Positions 41,506 to 51,067 of a stretch of DNA of 64,000 bases are shown here, in pieces. Position numbers and translations under genes: made by a program. Numbering within the stretch: the first letter of the stretch is position 1; each line of letters opens with the position of its first letter. The notes under the pieces are model-generated. The model was not told where the DNA came from. It ran no database searches and worked only from the letters and a program-made list of their open reading frames with translations. Source of the stretch: Thermoprotei archaeon (GTDB lineage Archaea > Thermoproteota > Thermoprotei_A > Sulfolobales > Acidilobaceae); NCBI GenBank assembly GCA_029335875.2, contig JARJMZ020000028.1, forward strand, positions 24,412-88,411, given 5' to 3'.

Positions 41506-42789
41506 ATGTTTAGAGTTGAGTGGTTTAGGGTGGCTAGGGTAAAGGTTCTCGGTAGTGGTAGGGAGGTTGGTAGGGCTGCTATCCTCGTTGAGGGTAGTGG
41601 TGGTTCTCTTCTGCTGGATTATGGTGTTAATTTTGATGAACAAGATAATCCCGTGTTCCCGGAGCATGTTAGACCTAGGGATCTTTCTGGTGTTGTTTTA
41701 ACTCACAGTCATTTGGATCATGTTGGTGCTGCCCCCATGCTTTACACTAGTGTTAAGCCCCCGCTTTACGCTACTCCCTTGACTTTGAGTGTTTCCAGGC
41801 TTCTCCTTTATGATATGATTAAGCTTAATGGGCCTAGCTTGGCTTTCGACGAGCCTGTTGTAGACGAGATGCTGTCTTCGGCCACCTCCCTCGGCTATGG
41901 GGATTATGTTGAGGCTGGGAGTTTCAGGTTTAAGCTGCTGCCCTCTGGCCATATTCCTGGGAGTGCTAGTGTTCTCGTCGACTTGAGCGATAAAACTCTA
42001 CTTTACACTAGCGACGTCAACGTTATAGATACTAAGCTTATGAAGCCGGCCGAGCTCGAGGGTGTTGAGGCTAACATTGTGGTAATAGAGTCCACATATG
42101 GGAACACGAACCACCCGCCGCGAGAAGAGACTGAGGCTAGGTTCGTGAACGCTGTAAGGGAGGTAATAGAGTCTGGGGGCGTTGTTCTAGTCCCCGTTTT
42201 CAGCGTTAGCAGGGGCCAGGAGATAATGTGCGTTCTAGCCTATAACAATGTGGAGGCTCCAGTGTGGGTTGACGGCATGGTTAAAGATGTGGCAGAGCTC
42301 TACTTAAAATACCCCGAGTATATAAGGCTCAACGGGATCCTAGCTAAGGCTATGAGCGAGTTCAACATAGTCAGAGGGTGGCACGAGAGGAAACTAGCCT
42401 ACGGGGAGCCCGGGGTTATAGTATCGAGCTCGGGGATGCTCAAGGGGGGTCCAAGCCTCTACTATTTAAAGAAGATAGCTGAAAACCCGAAAAACGCGGT
42501 CTTCCTAGTGAGCTTCCAGGGAAAAGGAACCCCGGGGAGGCAGATACTGGAGACGGGGACAGCACTCCCAGAAGAAATACCGGTAAGAGCTAGAGTAGAG
42601 TGGTTCGACTTCTCAAGCCACATAGACCAGAAAGGAATAATAAAAATAGTTAAAAACCTGAAAAATGTCGAGAAAATAATCCTAGTACATGGAACCCCCA
42701 AAGCCCAAGAAGCCCTAACAGTTAAAATAAAAGAGGAGCTAGACATAAAACCACTAACCCCAGCCACAGGGGATACAATAGAGATATAG
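41506..42789 (+). CDS. beta-CASP metallo-beta-lactamase ribonuclease, aCPSF2 type
   Basis: RNA-processing nuclease of the CPSF/RNase J superfamily. It has the first metal motif LTHSHLDHVGAAP near residue 67, GHIPGSASVLVD near residue 148, VIESTYGN near residue 185, SSSGMLKGGPS near residue 305 and the closing SSHIDQKG near residue 370 with ILVHGTPKAQ. About 427 residues, with no N-terminal KH domains, so it groups with aCPSF2 rather than aCPSF1. ATG 41506 is preferred (box A TTTTTAAA near 41470); GTG 41530 is an alternative. Its stop codon lies inside a 12-bp tandem duplication. Confidence 0.92.
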   Translation: MFRVEWFRVARVKVLGSGREVGRAAILVEGSGGSLLLDYGVNFDEQDNPVFPEHVRPRDLSGVVLTHSHLDHVGAAPMLYTSVKPPLYATPLTLSVSRLLLYDMIKLNGPSLAFDEPVVDEMLSSATSLGYGDYVEAGSFRFKLLPSGHIPGSASVLVDLSDKTLLYTSDVNVIDTKLMKPAELEGVEANIVVIESTYGNTNHPPREETEARFVNAVREVIESGGVVLVPVFSVSRGQEIMCVLAYNNVEAPVWVDGMVKDVAELYLKYPEYIRLNGILAKAMSEFNIVRGWHERKLAYGEPGVIVSSSGMLKGGPSLYYLKKIAENPKNAVFLVSFQGKGTPGRQILETGTALPEEIPVRARVEWFDFSSHIDQKGIIKIVKNLKNVEKIILVHGTPKAQEALTVKIKEELDIKPLTPATGDTIEI

Positions 42790-42803
42790 ACAGAGATATA
42801 GAC
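42780..42803 (+). repeat. 12-bp perfect tandem duplication across a stop codon
   Basis: AGAGATATAGAC occurs twice back to back, covering the stop of the beta-CASP gene. The copy therefore repeats the last codons and the stop (EI-stop, TEI-stop). It looks like a recent slippage or duplication event. Confidence 0.9.
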
Positions 42804-42892
42804 CTCAAACCTGAACACCCAAAACTAAAGGCTAGCACAGAGAATCTTTAAAAAGCATGGAAGACTTTGCCCTTTGAAGCTTAATAGTGTCC

Positions 42893-43108
42893 TTAGCGTT
42901 CCTTATCGACATCCACTACTTGTTTACATGCTATTTTACTTAGCACTTCCTGGAGTTTGTCTTCCGTCGTCTTGAAAGTGTAGAGGTACCTTCTAGTTCT
43001 GGCTTTAACTTTAACAATGTTAGTCTTTCTAACTCTTTTAACCCTGCATTCAAAGGCTCTCTTCGCTATTTCCGCGAAAGTTTCCAGGTCTGTCACTTCT
43101 ATGGGCAC
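42893..43108 (-). CDS. rpl38e: ribosomal protein eL38
   Basis: A 71-residue basic protein. FAEIAKRAFECRVKRVRK and NIVKVKARTRRYLYTFKT follow the L38e fold, and the length is normal. eL38 is restricted to eukaryotes and some archaea, mainly crenarchaeal lineages. AGAGGTGAAGG precedes the start. It is a single gene with its own promoter (CTTAAAGG on the minus strand). Confidence 0.9.
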   Translation of the reverse strand: MPIEVTDLETFAEIAKRAFECRVKRVRKTNIVKVKARTRRYLYTFKTTEDKLQEVLSKIACKQVVDVDKER

Positions 43109-43220
43109 GCTTCTCCGCCCTTCACCTCTTAGATTCCCTGAGAGCTATTAAGTGTTTAGTTTACCTTTAAGCTCTGGGTTTTGTTCTGTTGAAATTTAAA
43201 AGCTTCTATGTTATAGGAGT

Positions 43221-43499
43221 GTGGAGGGTGCGCTGGTTTTGGTTGAGGAGCGTGTTGTCATCAAGGTCGGGGAGAGGGAGGTTGAGATTAACGAGGAGAC
43301 TTTAAGTATTTTGAGGAAGTATAAGAGGACTGAGATGACCCTGGAGCAGCTGGCTGCAGCTTTAGGCCTTGAAGGCTGGGATGAGGCTTACGAGCTTGTG
43401 AAGAAGATCCCCGCGTGGCTGATGGACGTTGACCCCACTATGTGGAAGACTATATTCAGCAAGTACGCCGAGGAGCTTAAGAGGGAGCTTGAAAGCTGA
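43221..43499 (+). CDS. conserved small protein of unknown function
   Basis: A 92-residue acidic/basic protein. The first half has beta strands (VVIKVGEREVEINEE), the second half resembles a helix-turn-helix (MTLEQLAAALGLEGWDEAYELVK) with a helical tail (MWKTIFSKYAEELKREL). I do not recognise a named family. GTG 43221 is the longest start; TTG a few codons later is possible. It is followed directly by the GNAT gene, with a ribosome binding site over its stop. Confidence 0.75.
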   Translation: MEGALVLVEERVVIKVGEREVEINEETLSILRKYKRTEMTLEQLAAALGLEGWDEAYELVKKIPAWLMDVDPTMWKTIFSKYAEELKRELES

Positions 43500-43508
43500 G
43501 GTGGTATA

Positions 43509-44090
43509 ATATTTAGGATCATCGTAAAGCAGGAGGAGAGCCTGGCGCTCAGACTTTTGTCTGAAGAGTTCTCGAGATACCATAGAGTGTTCGCCCACGC
43601 TGCTCTAGAGAATAGGGGCGTAGGCCTTGTAGCTGCCGTCAACCATAGGATAGCGGGCTCCGCTATAGGGTATGTTGCGGGGTTCGAGCCCCCTAAAATA
43701 GGGGTCATATACTATGTTTACGTTAAGAGGGAGCATAGGGGTCGAGGGCTGGGGAAAGTCCTAGTAGCCTCCCTGGAGGAGCTCCTTGAAAACATGGGGG
43801 CTGAAATACTAATAGCCTCTACGAGGGGGCATAACATAGCCTCGAGAAGGCTCTTCAACAGCATGGGATACTCGGAGCTCACATGGGAGAACGTTGAGGA
43901 GCTCTTGGGCGGCGAGAAAGCGAGAGCCCTAGAGATGGCCAGCTGCAGCTACGAAGACGACATCATCATGGTTAAGCCTTATGTTAAACTCTTGAACATA
44001 GAGCTTGACGTTGAGAACTACGAGGACTTATGGTTTAACATCTGCTACAAGCCTTGGATAGAGTATAGGAACTCGCACATGAGACACTAA
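43509..44090 (+). CDS. GNAT family N-acetyltransferase, apparent AUA start
   Basis: A 193-residue acetyltransferase. VYVKREHRGRGLGKVLVASLEELL near residue 75 (in parts) is the acetyl-CoA loop with Q/RxxGxG, followed by ILIASTRGHNIASRRLFNSMGY. The first TTG in frame (43557) would cut the first beta strand, which reads FRIIVKQEESLALRLL upstream. The best start by the site GAGGTGG (43498-43504) is ATA 43509 (or ATA 43506). Target (protein N-terminus, ribosomal protein or small molecule) unknown. Downstream of the small unknown protein with no gap. Confidence 0.88.
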   Translation: MFRIIVKQEESLALRLLSEEFSRYHRVFAHAALENRGVGLVAAVNHRIAGSAIGYVAGFEPPKIGVIYYVYVKREHRGRGLGKVLVASLEELLENMGAEILIASTRGHNIASRRLFNSMGYSELTWENVEELLGGEKARALEMASCSYEDDIIMVKPYVKLLNIELDVENYEDLWFNICYKPWIEYRNSHMRH

Positions 44091-44175
44091 CCTGGGAACT
44101 TAAGTTTAAAGTAGTAGAACCCTCTAAGGGCGGGAGCTTAGGCGAGCGTGGAGAGTTTAGTTTGACAGTATTAAA

Positions 44176-45180
44176 TCAGGAAGGTGTTTCCCACTTTTTT
44201 ATTTTATTGAGTTCTCTCCACCCGCTCCACTGTCTCAGTATTTTTAGCGCGTTCTCCATCATTATGGCTTTTTTAGCTTTCCACGTTATGTCTAGTCTTA
44301 GTATCCCCTCTATAGCGTCATCTATTTCCAGTCCCGTGACCATGGGGTAGTCGCTTCCAAATAATAGTTTATCGTGGCCTATCTCCTCTACAGCTCTCTC
44401 AACGAAGTAGGGGTCTGTTGCCGAGGTATCAGCATACACGTTGTCTTGTGAGAGGGCTTCCAGGGCTTCATTAAAGTATATCCCCGGGTTTAAGGCGCTG
44501 TAGGAGCCTAGGTGTGCTACTATGAACTTAGCGTCCTTCACGTTTCTCGCCGCCCTAGCTACGTATGATGGTCTGGCTTTCGAGCAGAAAGCTAGGAACT
44601 CCCATATGCCGGGGTCGCAGCCTGTGTGGACTACGACAACACCCCCTATGTCTGCTATAGCCTCATATAGGGGTTTGAGTTTTTCCTCGTCGGGTCGTGT
44701 GAAGTGAAGTGTTGGGAATATTTTAACTCCAAGTATCTTGTCGCCTACGCTCTTGAGTTTCTCAACGTTCTCCGAGACCCCGGCGTCGGGGTTATAGCTC
44801 GCTACAGGTATCAGGAGGGGTTTATCTCCGCTTTCAGCTGCAATTATGGCTTTAGCGAAACTCTCAGAATCCTTGGAGTACTCGCTTAGGATCCTCACGT
44901 GCTCCTCTATAGCCTTCTCGGGGTTGAACACTATATTATGTAGGTACATGATCTTAGACATCATAAGATAATCTAGGGACTCCGAGGCCGCCCTCCATAT
45001 CTTGTCGGGGCTAACATTCTCTAGAAACGTTTTAACCCCAAACTCCACGTTGATAACAACTCCAGCCTTAACCCCAGCGTAGCTCAAAGCTTCTAGGAGT
45101 TTCTGGGATGCTTCGAAAGCTTCCCTAGGTTTTAAGGGTAGGTGAACGTGAAAGTCTACTATGTCAAGGCCCCAGCCCAC
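44176..45180 (-). CDS. amidohydrolase-2 family metal-dependent hydrolase
   Basis: A 334-residue TIM-barrel hydrolase. DFHVHLPLKPRE near residue 8 is the first metal pair, VVVHTGCDPG near residue 178, FIVAHLGS near residue 215 and LLFGSDYPMV near residue 268 are the remaining ligands. It belongs to the ACMSD/2-pyrone dicarboxylate lactonase-type group, but the substrate is unknown. Divergent from the ThiL-like gene. Confidence 0.88.
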   Translation of the reverse strand: MGWGLDIVDFHVHLPLKPREAFEASQKLLEALSYAGVKAGVVINVEFGVKTFLENVSPDKIWRAASESLDYLMMSKIMYLHNIVFNPEKAIEEHVRILSEYSKDSESFAKAIIAAESGDKPLLIPVASYNPDAGVSENVEKLKSVGDKILGVKIFPTLHFTRPDEEKLKPLYEAIADIGGVVVVHTGCDPGIWEFLAFCSKARPSYVARAARNVKDAKFIVAHLGSYSALNPGIYFNEALEALSQDNVYADTSATDPYFVERAVEEIGHDKLLFGSDYPMVTGLEIDDAIEGILRLDITWKAKKAIMMENALKILRQWSGWRELNKIKKWETPS

Positions 45181-45256
45181 TTACAGCACCGGGATAAACA
45201 TTCTCTTAAGCCAAAGTTTTAAGCGTTAAGGGTCAACACTATGTTGAGGGGCTCGC

Positions 45257-46168
45257 ATGGAGTTCTCTCACTGGCTTTCAATGCTGAAAAGGCTCTCCAG
45301 CGCTGCCGGCTCCCTGGATTATTTCGACTACGACGCTAGCCCCCTAAACGGTTTCCTAGTTAACATAGACGGCTACGCGGCCTCGAGCTCGAAACCCCCC
45401 TGGGCTAGCTGGAGCGATTGGGGGTGGAGGGCTCTCGTAGCTTCAGCCTCCGACGTGGCCGCCAGCGGGGGCAGGCCTACGGCTGTAGTCTACAGTGTTG
45501 GGGTTGAGAGTTTCGACCGAGCTCTCGAGATAGCTGTTGGGGTTAGGGAGGCCTCAGAGTGGGCTGGAGTCATGGTGTTGAAGGCTGACACTAACAGGAG
45601 TAGTGGAGACTCCTGGATAGACGTTGCTGTTATAGGGGTTTCGGGGAGGCCCCTGTCTAGGAGGGGGGCTAGGCCCGGCGACCTCTTAGTGCAGGTAGGC
45701 TGCATAGGTTATGGTTTCGTTGCTGGTAAGGCTTTGAAAGGCCTCATAGACCTAGACAGGTACCCTGAAACCCTAGGATATACTAGGAGGCCGAAGCCGC
45801 CTTTAAACATGGGGCCGGCAATTTCAAAATGCGGGGCCAGGGCTGCAATAGATAATAGTGACGGTTGGGCCTCCACCTTATACCAGCTGTCTGAGGCTAG
45901 CGGGGTTAAAATAGTTGTCGAAGAAGTGCTGGCAGCGGGGGAAGCGCTAGAGCTGGCAGCAAGCTTGTCGGCAGCCGAAGAAGATCTAATGGAGAGCTGG
46001 GAAGACTACAATCTAGCTGTCGCCGCCGGGGCCGAGGAGGCTGAGTGTATACTAGGAGAGTGTCGTAGGGCGGGCGTCCCCTGCGCTATAGTCGGGAGGC
46101 TTGAATATGGGGTGGGGGTGTACTTTAAGTCTAGAAGGTTAGAGCCCTCAGGCTGGGCCTGGTTTTAA
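45257..46168 (+). CDS. divergent ThiL-like AIR-synthase-fold protein
   Basis: A 303-residue protein in the thiamine-monophosphate-kinase branch of the PurM fold. LVASASDVAASGGRPTAV near residue 58 corresponds to the ThiL SDLAAMGA motif, LKADTNRSSGDSWIDVAVIG near residue 112 to GGDTT, RRGARPGDLLVQVGCIG near residue 135 to the RSGAKPGD segment. CGARAAIDNSDGWASTLYQL near residue 195 is the SDGL motif. It differs enough from ThiL that a different phosphate-bearing substrate is possible. It is a single gene beside sdh. Confidence 0.8.
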   Translation: MEFSHWLSMLKRLSSAAGSLDYFDYDASPLNGFLVNIDGYAASSSKPPWASWSDWGWRALVASASDVAASGGRPTAVVYSVGVESFDRALEIAVGVREASEWAGVMVLKADTNRSSGDSWIDVAVIGVSGRPLSRRGARPGDLLVQVGCIGYGFVAGKALKGLIDLDRYPETLGYTRRPKPPLNMGPAISKCGARAAIDNSDGWASTLYQLSEASGVKIVVEEVLAAGEALELAASLSAAEEDLMESWEDYNLAVAAGAEEAECILGECRRAGVPCAIVGRLEYGVGVYFKSRRLEPSGWAWF

Positions 46169-46210
46169 AGTTTAGCTTAACTGTTAAAAGTGTGAGTCAC
46201 TATGCGAGCA

Positions 46211-46220
46211 TATATTTTTA
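46211..46220 (+). promoter_or_regulatory. box A promoter of the sdh operon
   Basis: TATATTTTTA lies 25-34 bases before ATG 46245, in an A/T-rich gap. The short distance suggests a leaderless or nearly leaderless sdhA transcript. Confidence 0.5.
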
Positions 46221-46244
46221 ACCTTTAGGTTTACAATAAATTTT

Positions 46245-48002
46245 ATGGTGTCCCGTGTGACTGTAGATGTTGTTGAGCACGATATTGTGATAGTGGGCTC
46301 CGGCATAGCCGGTCTCAGGGCTGCAGTGGAGATTAAGAGGAACTACGGCGATAAGCTCGATGTCGGCCTTATAAGCAAGGTTCAGCTCATGAGGAGTCAT
46401 AGTGTAGCCGCTGAGGGGGGCACTGCAGCAGTCCTCTATAGGGAGGAGGGTGACAGTTACGCTTTACATGCTTGGGACACCGTTAAAGGCTCCGACTTCC
46501 TCGCAGACCAGGATGCGGTATGGCTCATGGTTAAGCTTGCCGCGGAGGAGGTAAGACTTTTAGAACATTGGGGGCTGCCTTGGAGTAGGAGGCCTGACGG
46601 TAGGATAGCTTTAAGGCCTTTCGGGGGTCACAGTTTTAATAGGACATTGTACGCGGCTGATAAAACCGGGTTCTACGAGATGCAAACCCTCTATAATAAG
46701 CTCCTTGAGTATGACGGGTGGGAGAGGTATGATGAATGGTTCGTCACAAACATACATGTTGATGAGGGGGAGTTTAAGGGGCTATTCGCTTTAAACCCGA
46801 GAGACGGGAATATATACTTGTTCAAGGCTAAAGCAGCCATACTAGCCACGGGGGGCGCCGGGAGGCTCTATAGTTTCACCACATACTCGCACTCGGTAAC
46901 AGGGGACGGGCTCGCAATGGCGATGAGGGCTGGCATACCTTTAAAGGACATGGAGTTCATTCAGTTCCACCCTACGGGCCTAGTGCCTAGCGGGATCTTG
47001 ATAACTGAGGGTGCTAGGGGCGAGGGCGGCTATCTCATAAATAATAAGGGTGAAAGGTTCATGGCTAGATATGCGCCTCAGAAGATGGAGCTAGCCCCTA
47101 GGGATATAGTGTCTAGGGCTATTATGAGGGAGATAATGGAGGGTAGGGGTTTCTTGGATGAAGTTTCAGGCATCGAATATGTACAGTTAGACCTCAGACA
47201 CCTAGGCGAGGATAAGATTAACGATAAACTCCCGGCCGTGAGAGAGATAGCTTTGAAGCACGCCGGCATAGACCCGGTGGAGGAGCCTATACCGGTAAGG
47301 CCTGTAGCCCACTATACTATGGGCGGAATACACACGGACACATACTATAGGGTTTTAGATAAAGACGGCACGTGGATCAGGGGGTTGTTTGCTGCGGGCG
47401 AAGTAGCTGCAACTAGTATACATGGGGCTAACAGGCTAGGCTCTAACAGCACCACGGAATGCCTAGTCTCGGGCCGCATCACTGGGATACTAGCAGCAGA
47501 GTATGCTCTTAAAGTTAGGGAGGCTAAGGAGCCTCCAAGGGATAGAGTTGCAGCTGAGGAGGACTGGGTATACTCTCTTGTTAAGAGGGAGAGTGGGACT
47601 CCCAGTTACGTTGTGAGGAGGGAGCTCCAGGACGCTATGGGCTCTAAGTTCTACGTCTTCAGGACTGAGGATGGAATGGGAGACGGCTTACTTAAGATAA
47701 TTAAACTCAGGAATATTATGAGGAGTGATGCTTACGTCGAAGACAAGTCTAGAGTCTACAATACAGACCTCATACTGGCGCTAGAGACTGTAAACATGTT
47801 TGATGTAGCTCTGGTTATAGCTAAAGGCGCCATAGCTAGGCTGGAGAGTAGGGGGGCCCACTATAGGTTAGATTACACGAAGAGAGACGACGTGGACTGG
47901 CTCAAGCATACTCTAGCCTTAAGGTATGGGGAGGATGACGTCAGCCTATACTATGAGCCTGTGAGGATAACAACGTGGAAGCCTACGGAGAGAAAGTATT
48001 AG
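46245..48002 (+). CDS. sdhA: succinate dehydrogenase/fumarate reductase flavoprotein subunit
   Basis: A 585-residue flavoprotein. IVGSGIAGLRAAVEI near residue 15 binds FAD, SHSVAAEGGTAAVL near residue 47 carries the site of covalent FAD, FIQFHPTGL near residue 240, GARGEGGYLINNKGERFM near residue 256 and VAHYTMGGIHTD near residue 353 are active-site and dicarboxylate motifs. First of sdhACDB. Whether it oxidises succinate or reduces fumarate is not decided by sequence. Confidence 0.97.
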   Translation: MVSRVTVDVVEHDIVIVGSGIAGLRAAVEIKRNYGDKLDVGLISKVQLMRSHSVAAEGGTAAVLYREEGDSYALHAWDTVKGSDFLADQDAVWLMVKLAAEEVRLLEHWGLPWSRRPDGRIALRPFGGHSFNRTLYAADKTGFYEMQTLYNKLLEYDGWERYDEWFVTNIHVDEGEFKGLFALNPRDGNIYLFKAKAAILATGGAGRLYSFTTYSHSVTGDGLAMAMRAGIPLKDMEFIQFHPTGLVPSGILITEGARGEGGYLINNKGERFMARYAPQKMELAPRDIVSRAIMREIMEGRGFLDEVSGIEYVQLDLRHLGEDKINDKLPAVREIALKHAGIDPVEEPIPVRPVAHYTMGGIHTDTYYRVLDKDGTWIRGLFAAGEVAATSIHGANRLGSNSTTECLVSGRITGILAAEYALKVREAKEPPRDRVAAEEDWVYSLVKRESGTPSYVVRRELQDAMGSKFYVFRTEDGMGDGLLKIIKLRNIMRSDAYVEDKSRVYNTDLILALETVNMFDVALVIAKGAIARLESRGAHYRLDYTKRDDVDWLKHTLALRYGEDDVSLYYEPVRITTWKPTERKY

Positions 48003-48005
48003 GGG

Positions 48006-48494
48006 GTGGCGTGTTTGAGCGTTAAAGACAGGTTCCTAGGTAGAATGCTAGATAACAGGATGGGTTTGAAAGCTAGCGTCAGCTCGTGGGCTGTAAGAGT
48101 CCCTAACAATCCTGAGAGGCTGGCGTTCATCCTACACAGGTTAACGGGGATCCTGCTCGTGGGCTTTATAACTTTACACATAATATCCACTAACACCCCG
48201 GCGAGGGCTGGCTGGGAGGCTTGGGTTGAGGAGGTTGAAAGGCTCGGTGGCGTCAACATTGTCTCGCTCTTGTTCTTCATAGCTATGGGGGCTCTGGCTT
48301 TCCACTCTATAAACGGCATCAGACTCCTCCTCGTAGAGTTTCTAGCTCTGGGCATAGGTAGGCCTGAGAAGCCTAAACCCCCTTACATTCCTCCGTCGTT
48401 TAAAGGTTTTCAGAGGAATCTACTCTACATTGCTTTCGCACTCTCGATCATAGTGTGGATTGCTATGGGCTACGTGATATTCCTTATGGGGTGA
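48006..48494 (+). CDS. sdhC: succinate dehydrogenase membrane subunit SdhC-like
   Basis: A 162-residue membrane subunit with three hydrophobic helices. HRLTGILLVGFITLHIIS near residue 45 carries the usual heme-binding His region, FHSINGIRLLLVEF near residue 100 the second His. It starts with GTG 48006 or TTG 48015, following sdhA at once, and its stop overlaps the sdhD ATG. Confidence 0.88.
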   Translation: MACLSVKDRFLGRMLDNRMGLKASVSSWAVRVPNNPERLAFILHRLTGILLVGFITLHIISTNTPARAGWEAWVEEVERLGGVNIVSLLFFIAMGALAFHSINGIRLLLVEFLALGIGRPEKPKPPYIPPSFKGFQRNLLYIAFALSIIVWIAMGYVIFLMG

Positions 48495-48850
48495 TGACGG
48501 TGAGACATGGTATGCTGTCGTTGCTACAGTATATAACCGCCTTGCTGATGGTCTTCCTGGTTTCATGGCATTTAATAGTGAGGATTCCACAGCTCCATGG
48601 CGTTGAAACGTTCGTTGAAACCATGAGCCCAGACATAATTTACAGGGAGGTTAGTAGCTTCGGTATACTGCTAGTAGCTCTAGCTCTAGTAGTGGTTTTC
48701 CATGGTATCAACGGGTTGAGGGGCCTCCTACTAGAGTTGAGAGGGGGGACTATGTGGGGTATCTTTGTTAACGCCATTGCAGTAATAGCTTTCATAATAC
48801 TTCTCCTCATAGGAATCTACACGGTTATGGGGGTGACACCTCCGGGGTGA
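48494..48850 (+). CDS. sdhD: succinate dehydrogenase membrane subunit SdhD-like
   Basis: Second membrane anchor, 118 residues from ATG 48494, which overlaps the sdhC stop (GTGATGA). Three helices; SWHLIVRIPQLHG and FHGINGLRGLLLEL carry His residues in positions seen in heme-binding anchors. The similar FHxINGxRxLL segment in both anchors suggests they arose by duplication. Confidence 0.85.
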   Translation: MTVRHGMLSLLQYITALLMVFLVSWHLIVRIPQLHGVETFVETMSPDIIYREVSSFGILLVALALVVVFHGINGLRGLLLELRGGTMWGIFVNAIAVIAFIILLLIGIYTVMGVTPPG

Positions 48851-48856
48851 GCGTGT

Positions 48857-49774
48857 TTGGCTTTCGACCTTAAAGCTGCTACTAGGAGGCCTCCAAGCCC
48901 TGTTAGGGTTTTTGTTAAACGCTATGACCCCGTTAGTGGTAGGGTGTGGTGGCAGGCTTATACTATTAAGACATATAAGGGTATGACCGTTTTAGACGCT
49001 CTCTTGAGCATTAAGAGCGACGTGGATCACACGTTAACCTTTAGATATAGCTGTAGGATGGGCGTGTGCGGTAGTTGCGGCGTAGTGGTTAATGGGACTC
49101 CTAAGCTGGCGTGCCAGACTCAAATAGCTGAAGCGGCTTCTCCAGCTAGCCCGGAGCTAAGGGTGGAGCCCCTATACAACTTTAAGGTCGTGAGGGATTT
49201 AACTACCGATTTCACAGAGTTCTTCGAGAAGCACAGGTTTATAAGACCCCACACTATTAGAAGCGACTTAATCGAGAGGGAGAAGCCAACCCTAGAATAC
49301 TCCCAGAGCCCAGGGGAGCTCTCAGAATACTACCAGTACAGTCTCTGCATAATGTGCGGTCTCTGCGACTCCGCATGCCCGGTCTACGCCTCGGACACTT
49401 CATTCCTCGGGCCTCAAGCTCTAACCCAAGCTTATAGGTATCTTGCAGATACGAGAGATGAAGGCTGGATATTAAGGCTCAAAGAGCTAGACTCCGACGG
49501 GAGCCCGTTTAAATGCCACTTTGCAGCCTCCTGTAGTGCTGTCTGCCCCAAGAGCGTGGACCCTGCGGGCGCGGTGCAGAGGCTTAGGAGCTCCCTCTTG
49601 AAATATAAGCTTAGAATCTACAGGAAGAAGAAAGTGTCTCAAGTTGTGCCGCCCATGAAAGAGGCTAAGCCCATAGTACCCCTACCTCCCGAAGCGACCC
49701 TAATTGAGGGGGTTGACATTAAAAAACTCGAGGAGGAGCCCCCGCAGATACCTGTGGAAAAGCTCCTATACTAG
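48857..49774 (+). CDS. sdhB: succinate dehydrogenase iron-sulfur subunit
   Basis: A 305-residue subunit. The 2Fe-2S site is CRMGVCGSCGVVVNG with a later Cys near residue 95, the second set is CIMCGLCDSACPVY near residue 168, and a third is CHFAASCSAVCPKSVDP near residue 230. The C-terminal 55 residues are a Lys- and Pro-rich tail beyond the usual end. Last gene of sdhACDB; converges on the FAD oxidoreductase with 4 bases overlap. Confidence 0.96.
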   Translation: MAFDLKAATRRPPSPVRVFVKRYDPVSGRVWWQAYTIKTYKGMTVLDALLSIKSDVDHTLTFRYSCRMGVCGSCGVVVNGTPKLACQTQIAEAASPASPELRVEPLYNFKVVRDLTTDFTEFFEKHRFIRPHTIRSDLIEREKPTLEYSQSPGELSEYYQYSLCIMCGLCDSACPVYASDTSFLGPQALTQAYRYLADTRDEGWILRLKELDSDGSPFKCHFAASCSAVCPKSVDPAGAVQRLRSSLLKYKLRIYRKKKVSQVVPPMKEAKPIVPLPPEATLIEGVDIKKLEEEPPQIPVEKLLY

Positions 49775-51067
49775 ATCACAAGCTTCTCCGAGCCTGAAAC
49801 CCTGTTTTTTAATCCAAGACTTTCAACTTTTAAAGTCTCCCCAGTATATAATTCCACTTCCTCGAAGCCTAAAGCTAGAGCTGCTGTTATCCTGCCTATA
49901 GCGTCCCCCTTCATTATCCCGCTTCCGCTCGTGCCGCAGGATATTATGAGGTCTGACTCGTAGGGCTCATATATTATTGGGAGCCCGTCGGGGCTATAGT
50001 CGTAGTAGCCCGCCCACATAGCGTGAGGGTAGAGTTGCTGGAATGCTGGGAAGTATATGGAGAGTATTGGGAGGACCCCTCTAACATAGAATTCAGGCTC
50101 AGCCCTAGGCTCCAGGTCTTCTAGCTCGAAAGGCCTGCCTAGCTCGTCGCTGACTCCAACCCAGTAGGAATCTTCTGGAGGCGCTGGTCTCATGTAAGCT
50201 TTCTTGGGTAAGATTATGAAAGGAGAGATCCCATGGGCGTTGAGGCCTTTAGCATATAATGTTGACTTGAGGGGCTCTCTTGAAGCCTTAACAGAGAATA
50301 CCTGGCGTTTCTTGGGTCTCGTGAAGCTTTCGACTCCATGTTTAGATACTATGCTCCACGTCCACGAGCCTGTAGCCATTACGACCTTCTTTGAAGCCCT
50401 CACACTTCCTCCACCGCTAAGCCTGACCCCAGATGCTCTCGCATCCTGCCATGGGAAAGGCTCCCCCTCTATTCCTATAGGCCTCCTAGGCTCCACTATG
50501 AGGCTTTCAACTTCAGTGTTGAAGGCAAACTCTACTCCGAGGGAGGAGCATGCTCTGTAATAGTAGTCTACAATCTTCTCCGCATCCATTATTCCAGCCT
50601 TGGGGACTAGGATGCCAGCCTCTATATCTCCAACTCCAACCAGCTGAGCTTCCTCTATATCTCTAACATTAACTCTGGCCTTCAAACGCTCCTCTAAGAC
50701 CGTGGGGTCCAAGAGCTTAAACTCTAAGCCGATCATTTCAGCCTCTCTCAGCCCTTCCCTGACAGACTCGTAGAGGTGTTTATCGGCCAGCCACAGGTAG
50801 CCTATGAACTTGAGCCCCAGGTCGAACCCCCCCTCCTGGACACTCCTATAAAACTCTATGCTCGAGTTTGCCAGCATAAGGTTAACCCTGTTAGTAAAGA
50901 AAGCCCTGAAGGCTGCAGCGCTTTTACCACTATCCCCCCCTCCGGGGGCGCTAGCTCTATCTACTACGAGGACGCTAGAGTTGGGGGACATCCTTTTAAT
51001 GTGATAGGCTGTGGATAGCCCAACTATGCCGGCGCCTACTATGACATAGTCCGGCGAAGGTTTTCAC
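49771..51067 (-). pseudogene. FAD-dependent amine/glycine oxidase-like oxidoreductase with a one-base frameshift near its start
   Basis: DAO-type flavoprotein (sarcosine/glycine oxidase relatives). The first ATG (50991) is too late: the frame upstream holds YVIVGAGIVGLSTAYHIKRM, the essential FAD-binding fold, but is closed by TGA at 51064-51066 with no start. A GTG at 51067 lies one frame away. Removing one base from the AAAA run (51061-51064 on plus as TTTT) gives MKPSPDYVIVGAG and exactly 432 codons. The rest is intact: GDSGKSAAAFR, GILVPKAGIMDAEK and YEPYESDLIISCGTSGSGIMKG. It is either broken at codon 2, translated by slippage, or a read error. Substrate unknown. Confidence 0.8.

Noticed and set aside
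48491..48510. GTGATGA as a C box of a C/D guide RNA
   Set aside because: It is the overlapping sdhC stop and sdhD start, and no D box CTGA follows at the right distance.
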